A stretch of 64,000 nt of DNA, taken from the NCBI RefSeq assembly GCF_902806685.2, contig NC_048545.1, positions 13,973,926 to 14,037,925 on the forward strand, in the 5' to 3' direction. Below are positions 10,607 through 21,336 of the stretch, one piece after another. Position 1 is the stretch's first letter. Every line of letters starts with the position of its first letter. The notes beneath the pieces were generated by a model, which saw nothing but the letters and a program-made list of their open reading frames with translations, did not search any database and had not been told where the DNA came from. The translations under genes were made by a program, and so were the position numbers. This DNA is from Maniola hyperantus (lineage: Eukaryota > Arthropoda > Insecta > Lepidoptera > Nymphalidae).

Positions 10607-11270
10607 AACAGCTTATATTTAGTAGACCACAGTATTAAAATCTCCAGGGAAATCACCAAAAATTGCCTACTTATAAATAATTCACATGCAAAATGTTTTC
10701 AAACAATTTTAAACACTTGCCACGACGAGCGGCGCGCGCCTGTTACAAAACACCACGCGTTAACTATCCCACTAAACGATATTTAAAATATTCAGTGTTC
10801 AAGCACGCAGTATGCAATTTAGCATACAATTCCACTATCCAGTCTTTTTCCAGACCAAGAAAATAAAATCTGAATATACTCAGTGCCGTTTATTTCCTAA
10901 ATGTTACACTTTTATTACGGCGCGAACAATACTTTATTGCCTCTTATCTGCTCTTTTCTGTATAAACGGGTGTATAATAATGTACAAGAAATATAACGAA
11001 TTCATAATATGAGTTGCTGTGAATCGAACGAGGTAAATTCCTTTTTTTTGGCATCTGTAGGTCTTTTTTACTGACAGGAAATTAAATAACGTGATATCTC
11101 CAAAAGGCGCGTTTGGCTCTTTTTACCCGACTAGAGAGTTATTGCACTATTTACATCCAATCCGAATCTGATCCAAATCAAAGAGTTCTTTCTCAATCGG
11201 AAGTAGCCGTAAAGAGCCGACTGCTCAAAAAAAAATTATTGTAATGTTGGGTTCATTATTATTATTATTT

Positions 11271-11432
11271 ACTAGCTTATGCTCGCGACTTCGTCCGCGG
11301 CTTCTTAGCGGATGCCTACGTCATAATAGCTATCTGCATGCCAAATTTCAGCCCGATCCGTCCAGTAGTTTGAGCTGTGCGTTGATAGATCAGTCAGTCA
11401 GTCAGACACCTTTTCCTTTTATATACTAAAGA
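11271..11432 (-). mobile_element. Helitron-like element, group H1
   Basis: Plus-strand ACTAGCTTATGCTCGCGACT start, CCGATCCGTCCAGTAGTTTG block, CAGT run, and CCTTTTCCTTTTATATA end. An internal part, including the TTCACCCC section, is deleted. Confidence 0.6.
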
Positions 11433-13059
11433 TTTATTTTAATATTATTATTTATTTTACATATAATTGGAACGACAGTGCCGCTTACACTAACTAGATG
11501 ATTAATGATAAATTTAAATACAAACACAAAAAGACACAAAATACAAAACGATAAAACAGTCAAGGATTTTGAATGTACGCTGAGAACATTGAAAGACCTA
11601 TTCATGCAATGCTCTCAGCGTACTTCAGTAACTCTCGAATCAAAGTTATACACCAGTTCATGTATGTATGTTCGTATATTTTTGCTATGTTACATATTAT
11701 CATAATATTATGGGCAATATGCCAGACCTGAAGATATTGTACCACCTCGGTACTTATTATAATATTTTGTGTATTTTGCACAAATCTTATTCTATTTTAA
11801 TCATATTAGGTATCTATTTTAACAAGCTACCAAAACCCATATATTTTTATAGTTTCGGATAAACATCCCTCGAGGATTTATTCTGCTGAAAGTTTAGTCC
11901 CAATTTTCCATTGACATTCGCCCAAATAAAGTTACCGAGTTGGTATTTCTTGGAAACGTCAATCAAGCCCCATTCAGGGCCCATGTAACTTGGGAGTCGA
12001 CAAAGGAAGTGTCCATTTTGACGCGGGCAAAAGAAATCGCGGTCCCTTTTGATGTAGTGCAATGCCTTTTATTTCAGTAGAAAGTTCTATGTCTTTCGTT
12101 TTATTAATTTTATCTATTAAGCAACATTTTCAGACTTGGCTCTTACGAACGTTTGCGCGCGGCTTTATCTACCTCTATCTACTGTCTTTGTATTTATTTT
12201 AATTATTTTTGTATTTCATGTTTTGTGGGACAATACGGAATATATCTATCTATTTATTCATTTTAACTTTCAAGCAATGACGCCAGTTTTTCCAATATTT
12301 TAAAAGTTATCGGCTGAAATAGAAAAACCAGTTCATTCAATCGGCTATAAATCGTAAACGATAAGTTTTACAAAAAAGTTTACAGCAAACAAAAGATGCG
12401 AAATTTTATTTTCTACAATAATAATTATATAATTTTTGTCCTAAAGCGGATAGTTTTTGAGATATCAGCCAAAAACTTTTCCTCAAGATTGCGATCGAAG
12501 CTCCATCTGGATCTGTCAGCATTTTGTGAATTTATGATCAGTAAGTGACCCTTAACCTAAAAAATAAATAAAATTGGATCGGAAATTTAGTGCCAGGTTA
12601 AATGCTCTATTTACTGGACTAATTTTAAAGGTGAATAATAATTGTACTTTTAACATGACAGTTGACCCATAACGTTACAATGGCGCGTGAAAACTCATTT
12701 TGTACCGACTATAAGTTATATTCTACAATAATTGTCAACCAAAAAGTGTACAGTGGAATTAATGACTCTGACATTGTCTAAACCTGAGACTTGCAAGGTT
12801 TTGCAACGCACACCGCTACGCCACGAGAACGGTCGTAAGTAATGGCATTAAATTCTATAAAATCACAGGCAGGTCTCCTTTACTAGCTCATACCGCAGCG
12901 AGACTCCATTTAAATGTCCATTCGCCAGATTTACGACGGAGAGTTCACGGCGGTAGGTATTTGTGAGGAAGCCGATGATAGGATTTGAAATATTGTTAGA
13001 TAACTCTTGGCGGATTTACATATCTTGGGATTATCTTGTTTGCTTAACAATAACTATTA
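11433..13059. other. No confident gene; one unexplained minus-strand frame
   Basis: AT-rich, mostly repeat-free stretch. The only frame with protein-like composition is on the minus strand at 11847-12062 (71 codons). It is discussed as a finding rather than called as a gene. Confidence 0.45.
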
Positions 13060-13103
13060 CTTTGGCTAACTTAGAGCCAGATGACTATCTAAGTTAGCCA
13101 AAG
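13060..13103. repeat. Perfect 16-bp inverted repeat (hairpin)
   Basis: CTTTGGCTAACTTAGA and its complement TCTAAGTTAGCCAAAG are separated by 12 bp. It lies exactly where a SINE-A copy lost its tRNA-like 5' end. Confidence 0.8.
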
Positions 13104-13106
13104 AAG

Positions 13107-13358
13107 GTCGGGGTTCGATCCTGGGCACGCACCTCTAACTTTTCGGACTTTAAATTTGCGTGTTTTAAGTAATTATTAATATTATTTGCTTTAACGGTGA
13201 AGGAAAACATCGTGAGGAGACCTATAAGCCTGAGAGTTCTCCATAATGTTCTCAAAGGTGTGTGAAGTCTGCCAATCCGCACTTGGCCAGCGTGGTATAC
13301 TATGGCCAAAACCTATGTGCTCTGTAGTGAGCCAGCTATGGTTTGATCGTGATGATGA
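13107..13358 (+). mobile_element. SINE family A, 5'-truncated
   Basis: Starts just before the B-box (GGGTTCGATCC) and continues with GCACGCACCTCTAACTTTTC, CTTTAACGGTGAAGGAAAAC, GGTGTGTGAAGTCTGCC and CCAGCGTGGTA to a GATGATGATGAT tail. A segment after TATGGCCAAAACC is deleted. Confidence 0.8.
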
Positions 13359-13464
13359 TGATATTTAGATTATGGTTACCTACTGTTAAACTTTGATCAT
13401 AATAAACAGTAAAGTGCGTTGCACAATTCAGTATCCATAGTCCATACTCTATTAAGAGAAGTAA

Positions 13465-13682
13465 AATATAAAAAGTAAAGGTGACTGACTGACTGACTGA
13501 CTGATCTATCAACGCACAGCTCAAACCACTGGACGGATCGGGCTGAAATTTGGCATGCAGATAGCTATTATGACGTAGACATCCGCTAAGAAAGGATTTT
13601 TGAAAATTAAACCGCTAAGGGGATGAAATAGGCGTTTGAAATTTGTGTAGTCCACGCGAACGAAGTCGCGAGCATACGCTAG
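13465..13682 (+). mobile_element. Helitron-like element, group H1, full length
   Basis: GGTGACTGACT start, GACGGATCGGGCTGAAATTT, GGATGAAATAGGCGTTTG, and a terminal hairpin with CTAG then T. About 218 bp, non-coding. Confidence 0.68.
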
Positions 13683-14527
13683 TAATAAATAAAATACTCT
13701 AATAGATGATAAATAAAATACTCTATAATAACATTTGTAATATTAGTTTTCCACAGATAAAGTCAAGTTACTTATAAAATGGAAGTCCCATCAAATTGCA
13801 TTTATAAAGAAATCGCCGACAAGTCCCGGGTCCCGGGAACTTGGCGCAAATTCTCGGATGCAAGCGAATGCTTGGCTTTCAACGGACCGAGTTTTGTTTT
13901 TTGCCCCACGAAACTTCTGCTTTTCGTTAGGAAATAAACTTAGGAGGCACTCACACTTGCGACAAGTCGTTCATCATAAAGTCGAAATATATTAATAAAT
14001 AAAAAATATAATCATAAATGCATTATGACGTACCGAAGCTTGTGCAACTTCATATAAACTTGATGACGTCTACGTCTTGAATACTGATACAATAAAATAA
14101 ATAAAAAATAAGGCCAAAAAGCAAAGGCATCAATATAAATTCGAAAGTGTTTTATTTTAGTTTGTCCTTCAGATATGCAGCAATTAAACAACTGATCTAT
14201 ATAATTTTTGCGTGTGGAGAGTGACACAGTTCCTATGGGATTTTAAAAATTTTTATTTACGCGGACTAGGTACCATTATAAAAAGTGGACTGATATCCGA
14301 AAATCGATGTCTTTGCGACGTTTTGACATTAACTAACCTGTTAGGCTACTGCTGCTGTGTTGCTGTGTGTAGTCAATAGGCAAGTAGGGGTTTTCTATAA
14401 ATAAATTCTCGGTAGCAGCCCTGAGTTTGGAAGTTGACGATGTTACAAACCTGTGCTTCGAAGGGCATCGGTCCTACGTCTAAGTAAAATATAAATAAAA
14501 TATTGACGACAGCGGTAAGAATATTCA
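13683..14527. other. No gene seen
   Basis: AT-rich sequence without a supported gene or clear repeat membership. Confidence 0.45.
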
Positions 14528-14700
14528 TCATAATCATCAGCCTATGAAGTCCACTGATGGACATAGGCCTTCCCTAAAGAGCGCCACCACAACCAGTCCT
14601 CAGCCTTTCTCATCCAATCACTTCCCGCCCGCCTCTTTATATCGTCGGTTCATCATGCTGGAGGGCGTCCCACATGACGCTTGCGGTTAATACACGGTTT
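14528..14700 (-). mobile_element. RTE-like LINE 3' fragment, diverged subfamily
   Basis: The minus strand shows the last part of an RTE-type ORF: a Trp-rich …DWLWW… stretch, a GGCCTATGTCCATCAGTGGA block and a short GATGAT tail. It is more distant from the copies at 37522 and 60605. Confidence 0.5.
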
Positions 14701-15432
14701 CCACTAAAGGAATATTGTTTAGTAAGAATATTGTGTAGAATATCCCTTTTCATTTAATCAATCCCTGTAATAGTGTTGTCGCAAATATCCCATATGCGAT
14801 AAAAAGTTTTAGAACAAAAAGTCGTCACGGTGTCCTAACGCTAAACTTCTGCTTTTCCTCAGGAAATAAACTTACTTGACCAATACAAAGCGATAGCTCA
14901 GTTTCTATAGATCCCAACGGATGACACACTTCGCAAGAACACAAACTTGAAACTAACCAAACTGTTTTTACTGGTTTGGTTTTGAAGACGTCTCTAGCGA
15001 AGTCTTATTCCTTATTTAAAGGTTCCGTACTCCGGCAAGATTAAAATTTGCTCTCGTCCAGAGGGGTGACTAACTCAGCGTCTAATCCATACTATCCATA
15101 CCTACTAATACTAATTACTTATATTATTAATTACTTATTACTAATTTAATAATAATTTACTAATTTACTAATATACTAATATACTAATAATATAATAAAT
15201 GCGAAAGTGTGTCTGTCTGTCTGTCTGTCTGCTTACTTATAACGACCCATCTGTTTAACCGATTTTGACGAAATTTGGTACAGGTATATTTTGCATCCCG
15301 GAGAAGGATGCTTTTAATCCTGGAAAATCAAAGAGTTCCTCCAAACTTTCACTCCAAAGTCGTATTGACTTTGGAGTGAAACAAAGATTTACTGTGGCGC
15401 TATAAAGCAGAAAATATATACACGTATCGCGA

Positions 15433-15610
15433 AACACAAATAATAAACTCGGCTACCAAATCGAGTGGCTTGAGTTATGTGAAAACTTGCCTCGATATCG
15501 TACGAGCATTCCGGTAGACGTAGAGATAAAGTGATTAGAAACGATACGAAGATAATATTGTGATTAAAAACCATAGTACGGAATGGGAAGTTTCATAGTC
15601 TTCGTTTCAA
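15433..15610. repeat. Repeat D, copy 1
   Basis: Shares a ~115-bp block with 16009-16130 (AAACTCGGCTACCAAATCGA … GTAGACGTAGAGATAAAGTG … AACGATACGA). A more diverged third copy lies at 16850-16960. The copies look like a local duplication. Function unknown. Confidence 0.75.
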
Positions 15611-15787
15611 TTATGTGGTGAACTCATAGAACGTTCCGAGGCCGGGTAATTAATAAAGCACTTTATTATGACCGTACCAGGCCTGGGCACAAAATATGCA
15701 CTAACGATTGCCCAGTCACAGCATGGTGTTGAAGTAAAACATCCGCCAGGATGTTGAAATGATAATATTATGTATCTCACCTACTGC

Positions 15788-16008
15788 AAAACACAAAATA
15801 ACATTAATAGCCTCATCTGGTGACAGAAGGGCTGGCTCATTTTTTGCGCAACGGATCAGCCTGGCTGTCCAGCGCGGAAATGCAGCCAGTATTCTTGGCA
15901 CCATTCCACGCGGTCATGATTTATATAGTAATTAGATAAGGCTAGCTTTAAGTTTTATTGAAAAAAAAAAAAAAAATTAAAAAAAAAAAAAAAAAAAACA
16001 CAAAATAA
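15788..16008 (+). mobile_element. 5'-truncated LINE with poly(A) and 14-bp target duplication
   Basis: A ~158-bp 3' end (15802-15960) matches 21721-21880 nearly base for base, followed by a long A-rich tail. AAAACACAAAATAA occurs directly before (15788-15801) and directly after (15995-16008), a textbook target-primed reverse transcription signature. It inserted into repeat D copy 2. Confidence 0.9.
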
Positions 16009-16150
16009 TAATAAACTCGGCTACCAAATCGAGTGGCTTGAGTTATGTGAAAACTTGCCCCGATATCGTACGAGCATTCCGGTAGACGTAGAGATAAAGT
16101 GATTAGAAACGATACGATACGATACGATACGATACGATACTTTGTGATTA
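16009..16150. repeat. Repeat D, copy 2, with (GATAC)n
   Basis: Second copy of the block at 15433. Its AACGATACGA end is expanded into about six tandem GATAC pentamers (about 16109-16140). Confidence 0.8.
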
Positions 16151-16226
16151 AAACGGAATAGCGTGAGGCCGCGATTAAACCGGTAAGTTTTAGTCGCGTT
16201 TTCACGTTTTTTTTAATATTAATTTA

Positions 16227-16532
16227 GCTGTGGTAGCCTAGTGGTTAGGACGTCCGCCTTCCAATCGGAGGTCGGGGGTTCGATCCCGGGCACGCACCTC
16301 TAACTTTTCGGAGCTATGTGCGTTTTTAAGTAATAATTAAAATATCACTTGCTTTAACGGTGAAGGAAAACATCGTGAGGAAACCTGCATGCCTGAGAGT
16401 TCTCCATAATGTTATCAAAGGTGTGTGAAGTCTGCCGCACTTGGCCAGCGTGGTAGACTATGGCCAAAAACCCTTCTCACTCTGAGAGGAGACCCGTGCT
16501 CTGTAGTGAGCCGGCGATGGGTTGATCATGAT
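16227..16532 (+). mobile_element. SINE family A, full length (tRNA-derived)
   Basis: Begins with a tRNA-like head containing an A-box-like TGGTAGCCTAGTGGTTAGG and a B-box GGGTTCGATCCCGGGC, as in RNA polymerase III promoters. The tRNA-unrelated body follows and ends with GGGTTGATCATGATGAT. Other copies: 19783, 44357 and 45599 (+), 24089 and 51995 (-), 13107, 52275, 35298, 32197 and 18899 (partial). Confidence 0.88.
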
Positions 16533-16624
16533 GATTAATTTAGATATAAAATAAATTTTTCTTTGTATACCGTTGGCTTTCTATTAAACAAAAGCTTAAT
16601 TGACAACAAACATGTAAACCACTA

Positions 16625-16834
16625 CCCATAATATTATAAATGAGAAAGTGTATTTTTTGTTGGTTTGTTCTTCAATCACGTCGCAATGGAGCAAAGGATC
16701 GACGTGATATTTGCACGGGTGTAGTTAAAGATCTGTAGAGTGATATAGGTTACTTTTATCCCGGAAAACCAGAGTGCCCCCAGCGATTTTTAAAAACCTA
16801 AATAGCGGACGAAGTCGCGGGCGTCAGCTAGTCA
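16625..16834 (+). mobile_element. Helitron-like element, group B
   Basis: Starts with ATAATATTATAAATGAGAAAG and the GTTGGTTTGTTCTTCAATCA block and ends with GCGGACGAAGTCGCGGGC…CTAG then T. It is a complete non-autonomous unit. Confidence 0.62.
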
Positions 16835-17135
16835 TTTAATACTTAATGTAAACGTATTGCGAATAACACAGTTACTAAATCAAGTGATTCCTCAGATAAA
16901 GCGATTAGAAACTATACGAAAAACCATAGTGATTAAAACGGGATGGGTTTCAATTATACCGTGAACTGAAATTTAATTTTAAAAGCTAATTAAAGTAAAA
17001 GGTCTGAAACTAAGTAAGTTTTAGTTAACGAAAACAAAAACAAACAAAAGAGGAGCAAAACTTTTAGATTAAAGTTAAAAAACTTACACAAAAGCTTCAC
17101 GCATTGTATAATCCACTCTTATTTTACAATCTAAA

Positions 17136-17373
17136 TAAATATAAAAGAAAAAGGTGACTGACTGACTGACTGACTGACTGACTGACTGACTGACTGACTA
17201 ATCTATACACGCACAGCTCAAACTACTGGATGGATTGGGCTGAAATTTGGCATGCAGATAGCTATTATGACGTAGGCATCCGCTAAGAAAGGATTTTTGA
17301 AAATTCAACCGCTAAGGGGATGAAATAGGGGTTTGAAATTTGTGTAGTCCACGCAGACGAGGTCGCGAGCTAG
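17136..17373 (+). mobile_element. Helitron-like element, group H1, with long GACT run
   Basis: Complete H1 unit with an expanded (GACT)n microsatellite at about 17155-17199. It ends GTCGCGAGCTAG then T, six bases shorter between hairpin and CTAG than other copies. Confidence 0.65.
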
Positions 17374-17612
17374 TTTTAATATATTTTATCTGGAACAAAC
17401 GTTGAAAATACTAAGAAATTTATTTGGAATCGACATTAAAGCACTAATGTTAATTAATATTAACTCTGTACAAGTACTAAACTTCAATGAATTTCTCGAT
17501 ATTGGACGCTCTACAACTAACTACTAAATTTTCAACAATCTGAACTAATTAGTATAGTTGTAAAAACAAATCAAATCAATTTCAAAATCTATGTACCTAC
17601 TCGTATATAAGA

Positions 17613-17786
17613 ACTAGCTTATGCCCACGACAAATACAATTTTCAACCCCTTATTTTACCCCCTTATGGGTTAAATTTTCAAAAATTCTTTCTTAGAGGA
17701 TGTTTACATCCGCATGCCAAATTTGTGCGTTAATAGATCAGTCAGTCAGTCAGTCAGCCAGCTTTTCCTTTTATAGATTTAGATAA
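17613..17786 (-). mobile_element. Helitron-like element, group H1
   Basis: Plus-strand ACTAGCTTATGCCCACGAC start and CAGTCAGTCAGC…CCTTTTATAGATTTAGATA end. Internally deleted around the GATCCGTCCAG block. Confidence 0.6.
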
Positions 17787-18700
17787 AAGTCCAGACTCAA
17801 TATCTGACTCATTTTACTTTTAAACATCAAAATATACGACTGGTTCGGAATGCCTTTCCTGATTTTAAAACGCACCGCAACTCACTGTGGTGCGCGCTAG
17901 CAATTCTATGGCGCTAGCTCAAAAATAGGGCTACCTTATACCTACTCGTGTGCTTAGGGCTACCTAGCGTCGTCAAAATGTACTAACATTTGATGCCTGC
18001 CAGTGACGTCGAAGCCTCGACGTTTTGTTACAAGTTCTCTAACTGTAGTGAACTGTGGCATAGCCGCATTCTAAAAGAAGAAGATCGGGGTTGTCGCTTC
18101 CAGTTGCAGGGCGTTCCTTGAAGATCACATTTGCCGCCATAAATAATAAGTGAGCGACCGGAGGCGCCGCGGATCCGTACAAAAAGTAACAAACAGATCT
18201 CTTAAATAAAGAAAACATGGGCGTATGTTAACATCTGTCGGTAGGCACGGGCTGGCACTGAAAATTACAACGGTATCTTCCGCTTTGACTTCTATTGTTA
18301 GGGAGCTTTGATTGTTACGTTTTTGTTAGAAATACTAAATTTTTTGGGCACCTAACTAAAATTGCTTGACTTTTAATGGCAATAATCTGTTCATTTGAAT
18401 TCTTTGTCTAACAGTCATTCATTAAGCTTTGCCGTTCAGTTAGATTCTAACTCTATTTTTTTTCTCTTGTTTTTGTATGACTTAATTAGTTTACTTTCTG
18501 AATATTATATAATTTTAAAGATTTTGTAATTTATATGTACTTACATGTTTCTAAAAATTTAACTGTAATGAAATATTTAAATATTCATACACCAATATTC
18601 TAAGGTAGAATGCATAAGGCTCGCCAACTAATTTTATAACCATGTTATGTCACCTGCATTCTTATGAATAAATTTATTATTTATTTATTTAACTGAACGG
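17787..18700. other. No gene seen; LINE relic at 17835-17870
   Basis: A short CTGGTTCGGAATGCCTTTCC piece near 17838 belongs to the LINE-end repeat seen at 19640 and 34239. The remainder is AT-rich, and its last ~200 bp ends in ATTTATTATTTATTTATTT like a retroelement tail. No coding frame is supported. Confidence 0.4.
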
Positions 18701-18705
18701 CAAAG

Positions 18706-18865
18706 CTAACTGACTGACTGACTGATATATCAACGCACAGCTCAAAATACTGGACGGATCGGGTTGAAATTTGTCTTGCAGAATATAGCTATTATAACTT
18801 AGACATCCGCTAAGAAAGGATTTTTGTAAATTCAAAATTGGGTAGGTATTCACGGGCATAAGCCA
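18706..18865 (+). mobile_element. Helitron-like H1 fragment
   Basis: CTGACTGACTGATATATCAA, GGACGGATCGGGTTGAAATT and ATCCGCTAAGAAAGG blocks are present; the typical end is degraded (CGGGCATAAGCCAG). Confidence 0.55.
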
Positions 18866-18898
18866 GTTGCACATAAAAATCGAATGTACGTTAGGTAT

Positions 18899-19026
18899 CA
18901 TCAACCCATCGTCGTCGGCCCACTACGGATCACAGGTCTCCTCTCACAATGAGAAGGGTTTACGGTATAATATTGACAATGGCGTAAACCCTGACCAAGT
19001 GCGGATTAGCAGACTTCACACATTTA
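18899..19026 (-). mobile_element. SINE family A 3' fragment
   Basis: Reverse-strand ATCAACCCATCG…CCCACTAC…GAGAAGGGTTTACGG…GACCAAGTGCGGATT. Only the 3' third of the SINE is present, with extra internal bases. Confidence 0.65.
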
Positions 19027-19216
19027 ACTGACTGACTGATATATCAACGCACAGCTCAAACTACTGGATGGATCGGGTTGAAATTTGTCTTGCAGAATAT
19101 AGCTATTATGACGTAGATATTTGTTAAGAAAGGATTTTTGAAAACTTAACCCCTAACGCGGTAAAACAGGGGTTTGAAATTAGTGTAGTTTACGCGGACG
19201 AAGTCGCGAAAATAAG
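19027..19216 (+). mobile_element. Helitron-like element, group H1
   Basis: Very similar to the fragment at 18706, including the unusual GTCTTGCAGAATATAGCTAT variant, so the two share a recent ancestor. The end is GCGGACGAAGTCGCG, with CTAG degraded. Confidence 0.6.
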
Positions 19217-19639
19217 CTTGTAATATTATGTAAAGATAAATTAATAATTTACTACCTTTCAAACAAAATCACTCATAAAATGATTGATAATTTTTTTAAC
19301 TCAATAAATATTTAATTTGCTCTCAACAAAGACAAGGTCAAATCAGTTGAACCAAAGTGGAACACATCTACAGTCGTACAGACATGCATCCGAGAGAAAA
19401 ATAAATATCCCGGAGATATCCGTTCGTTTAAGACGTTTTCCTTTACGTTCGTATTGTTTTCATAAACAAAGGGGTCCAAGGGGTTGCAAGGTATGCCCAG
19501 AGGCTGTATTGTAACAATTACGTAAGACGTAAGTACCTAAAACTGGGCAATAGGGACAAATTGTTCTGTTTGCAGATGAATTATTTCGAAAGGTCAGTTC
19601 AAATAAATGGTCTAAAAATATTTGTACCAAATTTTATAA

Positions 19640-19780
19640 GAATAGAATAGAATATGTTTTATTCAAGTAAACTTTTTACAAGTGCTTATGAATAGTCAGG
19701 TAGTTTTAATTTACCACTGGTTCGGAATGCCGTTCCTACCGAGAAGAACCAGCAAGAAACTCGGCGGTTGCTCTTTTGCT
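19640..19780 (-). mobile_element. LINE 3' end (AATAG/ATTCT-tailed)
   Basis: The minus strand reads GCTGGTTCTTCTCGGTAGGA…GGCATTCCGAACCAGTGG…ATAAGCACTTGTAAAAAG and then a tail of ATTCT repeats. The same repeat is nested in the SINE at 34040. Clade not determined. Confidence 0.6.
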
Positions 19781-19782
19781 AA

Positions 19783-20095
19783 GCTCTGATAGCCTAGTGG
19801 TTAGGACGTTCGCCTTCTAATCGGAGGTCGGGGGTTCATTCCGGGGCACGCACCTCTAACTTTTCGGAGTTATGTGCGTTTTAATTAATCAAATGTCACT
19901 TGCTTTAACGTTGAAGGAAAACATCGTGAGGAAACCTGCATGCCTGAGAGTTCTCCATAATGTTCTCAAAGGTGTGTGAAGTCTACCAATCCGCACATGG
20001 CCAGCGTGGTAGACTATGGCCAAAACCCTTCTCACTCTGAGAGGAGACCCGTGCTCTGTAGTGCGCCAGTGATGGGTTGATCATGATGATGATGA
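19783..20095 (+). mobile_element. SINE family A, full length
   Basis: tRNA-like head (GATAGCCTAGTGGTTAGGAC; mutated B-box GGGTTCATTCCG), complete body and GATGATGATG tail. It sits directly behind the LINE end at 19640. Confidence 0.87.
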
Positions 20096-20099
20096 AATT

Positions 20100-20390
20100 T
20101 TGTAGGGGTGAACCTTTTTCAGGGGTCCCAATAGGGTGCTAATAAGATCCTATTACAAAGCCTCCTATGTCCGTTCGTCTGTCATTATGTCTGTCCATCA
20201 GTGGGTTGTATCTCATGAACTGTACTAGGTATCGAGTTGAAATTTCGCAGTTTGTATTTCTCTAGCAACAAATAATAAAAAAATTAAAATGGCTGCCATA
20301 TTAATTAAAATAAAATTTAAAAAGTACATAAAATTGTGCGATGGTACGGAACCCTTCGTGTGCGAGTCCAACTCGCACTTGACCAGTTCT
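20100..20390 (+). repeat. Repeat A', relative of family A
   Basis: Starts TAGGGGTGAACC…CAGGGGTCCC, has GTCTGTC…TCTGTCC blocks, and ends GGTACGGAACCCTTCGTG, GCGAGTCCAACTCGCACTTG and GACCAG. The end resembles family A, but the body differs. A short piece recurs at 61247-61295 and 61885-61937. Confidence 0.6.
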
Positions 20391-20419
20391 AATACTATTA
20401 ATCTGTAAACATAAAATTC

Positions 20420-20903
20420 AAAATCCTGACAAACTGACTGACTTATATCAACGCACAGCCACAGAATATAATATAATAGTACTTGGCACAGCCTAAACCA
20501 CTGGTCCTAGAGACATGAAATTTTGAGGGTGTGTTTTTTGTAAAGAGTAGGTATCCACTAAGAAAGAATTTTGCGAATTTCCTCCCCTAACTAGGTTAAA
20601 TGGGGGATGGAATTTTACATAAGTCTGACATTTTTGAAGTTACATCGATAAAAATTGGTATTTAAACGTAAAAATACGAAAATAAGTATTTCACGATTTT
20701 TGAAAATTCTTCTACCAAGGAGGTTAAATAGGGGATGAAAGTTTGTATGAAAGTCCGTCATTTTTCAAGTTATTTGCATGAAAATTGGTATTTGGGTTTT
20801 CAGTCACAAATGAAGAAATGCGTGTTTCAGTATTTTTGGAAATTCAACCCCCACCTCGATTTTCTAAATTCCACCCGAGCGAAGCCGGGGCGGGTCAGCT
20901 ATC
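20420..20903 (+). mobile_element. Repeat C, Helitron-like variant
   Basis: A ~480-bp unit ending CACCCGAGCGAAGCCGGGGC…GGGTCAGCTATC. A complementary copy at 55624-55943 starts CTAGCTGACCCGCCCCGGCT, showing the hairpin-plus-CTAG type of end. It contains ACTGACTTATATCAACGCAC and AAATTTTGAGGGTG…TCCACTAAGAAAG blocks. Confidence 0.58.
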
Positions 20904-21336
20904 TATATAATATCTGTGATACTTTATCTGCAGTTACGTAGCACAGGTTTTGAAAATATGCCGTTCAAAATGTCCCTTTGCAGTGCTTGTACTGAAACTA
21001 AAATGTTAGACTTTTTGCTCGTCACTGTATTTGCCTTGCTAATTCTTGACGCCCGCATCCGTTTGTTGTTCGTTACGCTACACTTTACTATCTACCTTAA
21101 TCGTCAAATACTAAGATTCAATTTACAGTGCATGTTACGTTTATGTTTAGACTTAACACAAATCAAAGGGCTATAAAGCATTTTATACGTTCTATTTGAG
21201 ATTTGTTTCCTTCAATAAATACTTACACGGCCGTAAAGAAGTAATGATTGTAGGGCTCCTACGTTATGTAATCCTTTAGTTTCTTATTTTAGGAACAATG
21301 ACTTTAAATAGGGCTGTCAAAATTTATTTAAAATCT

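Noticed and set aside
15948..16205. 85-codon minus-strand frame with a Phe run
   Set aside because: Produced by the poly(A) tail of the LINE insertion and the GATAC repeat.
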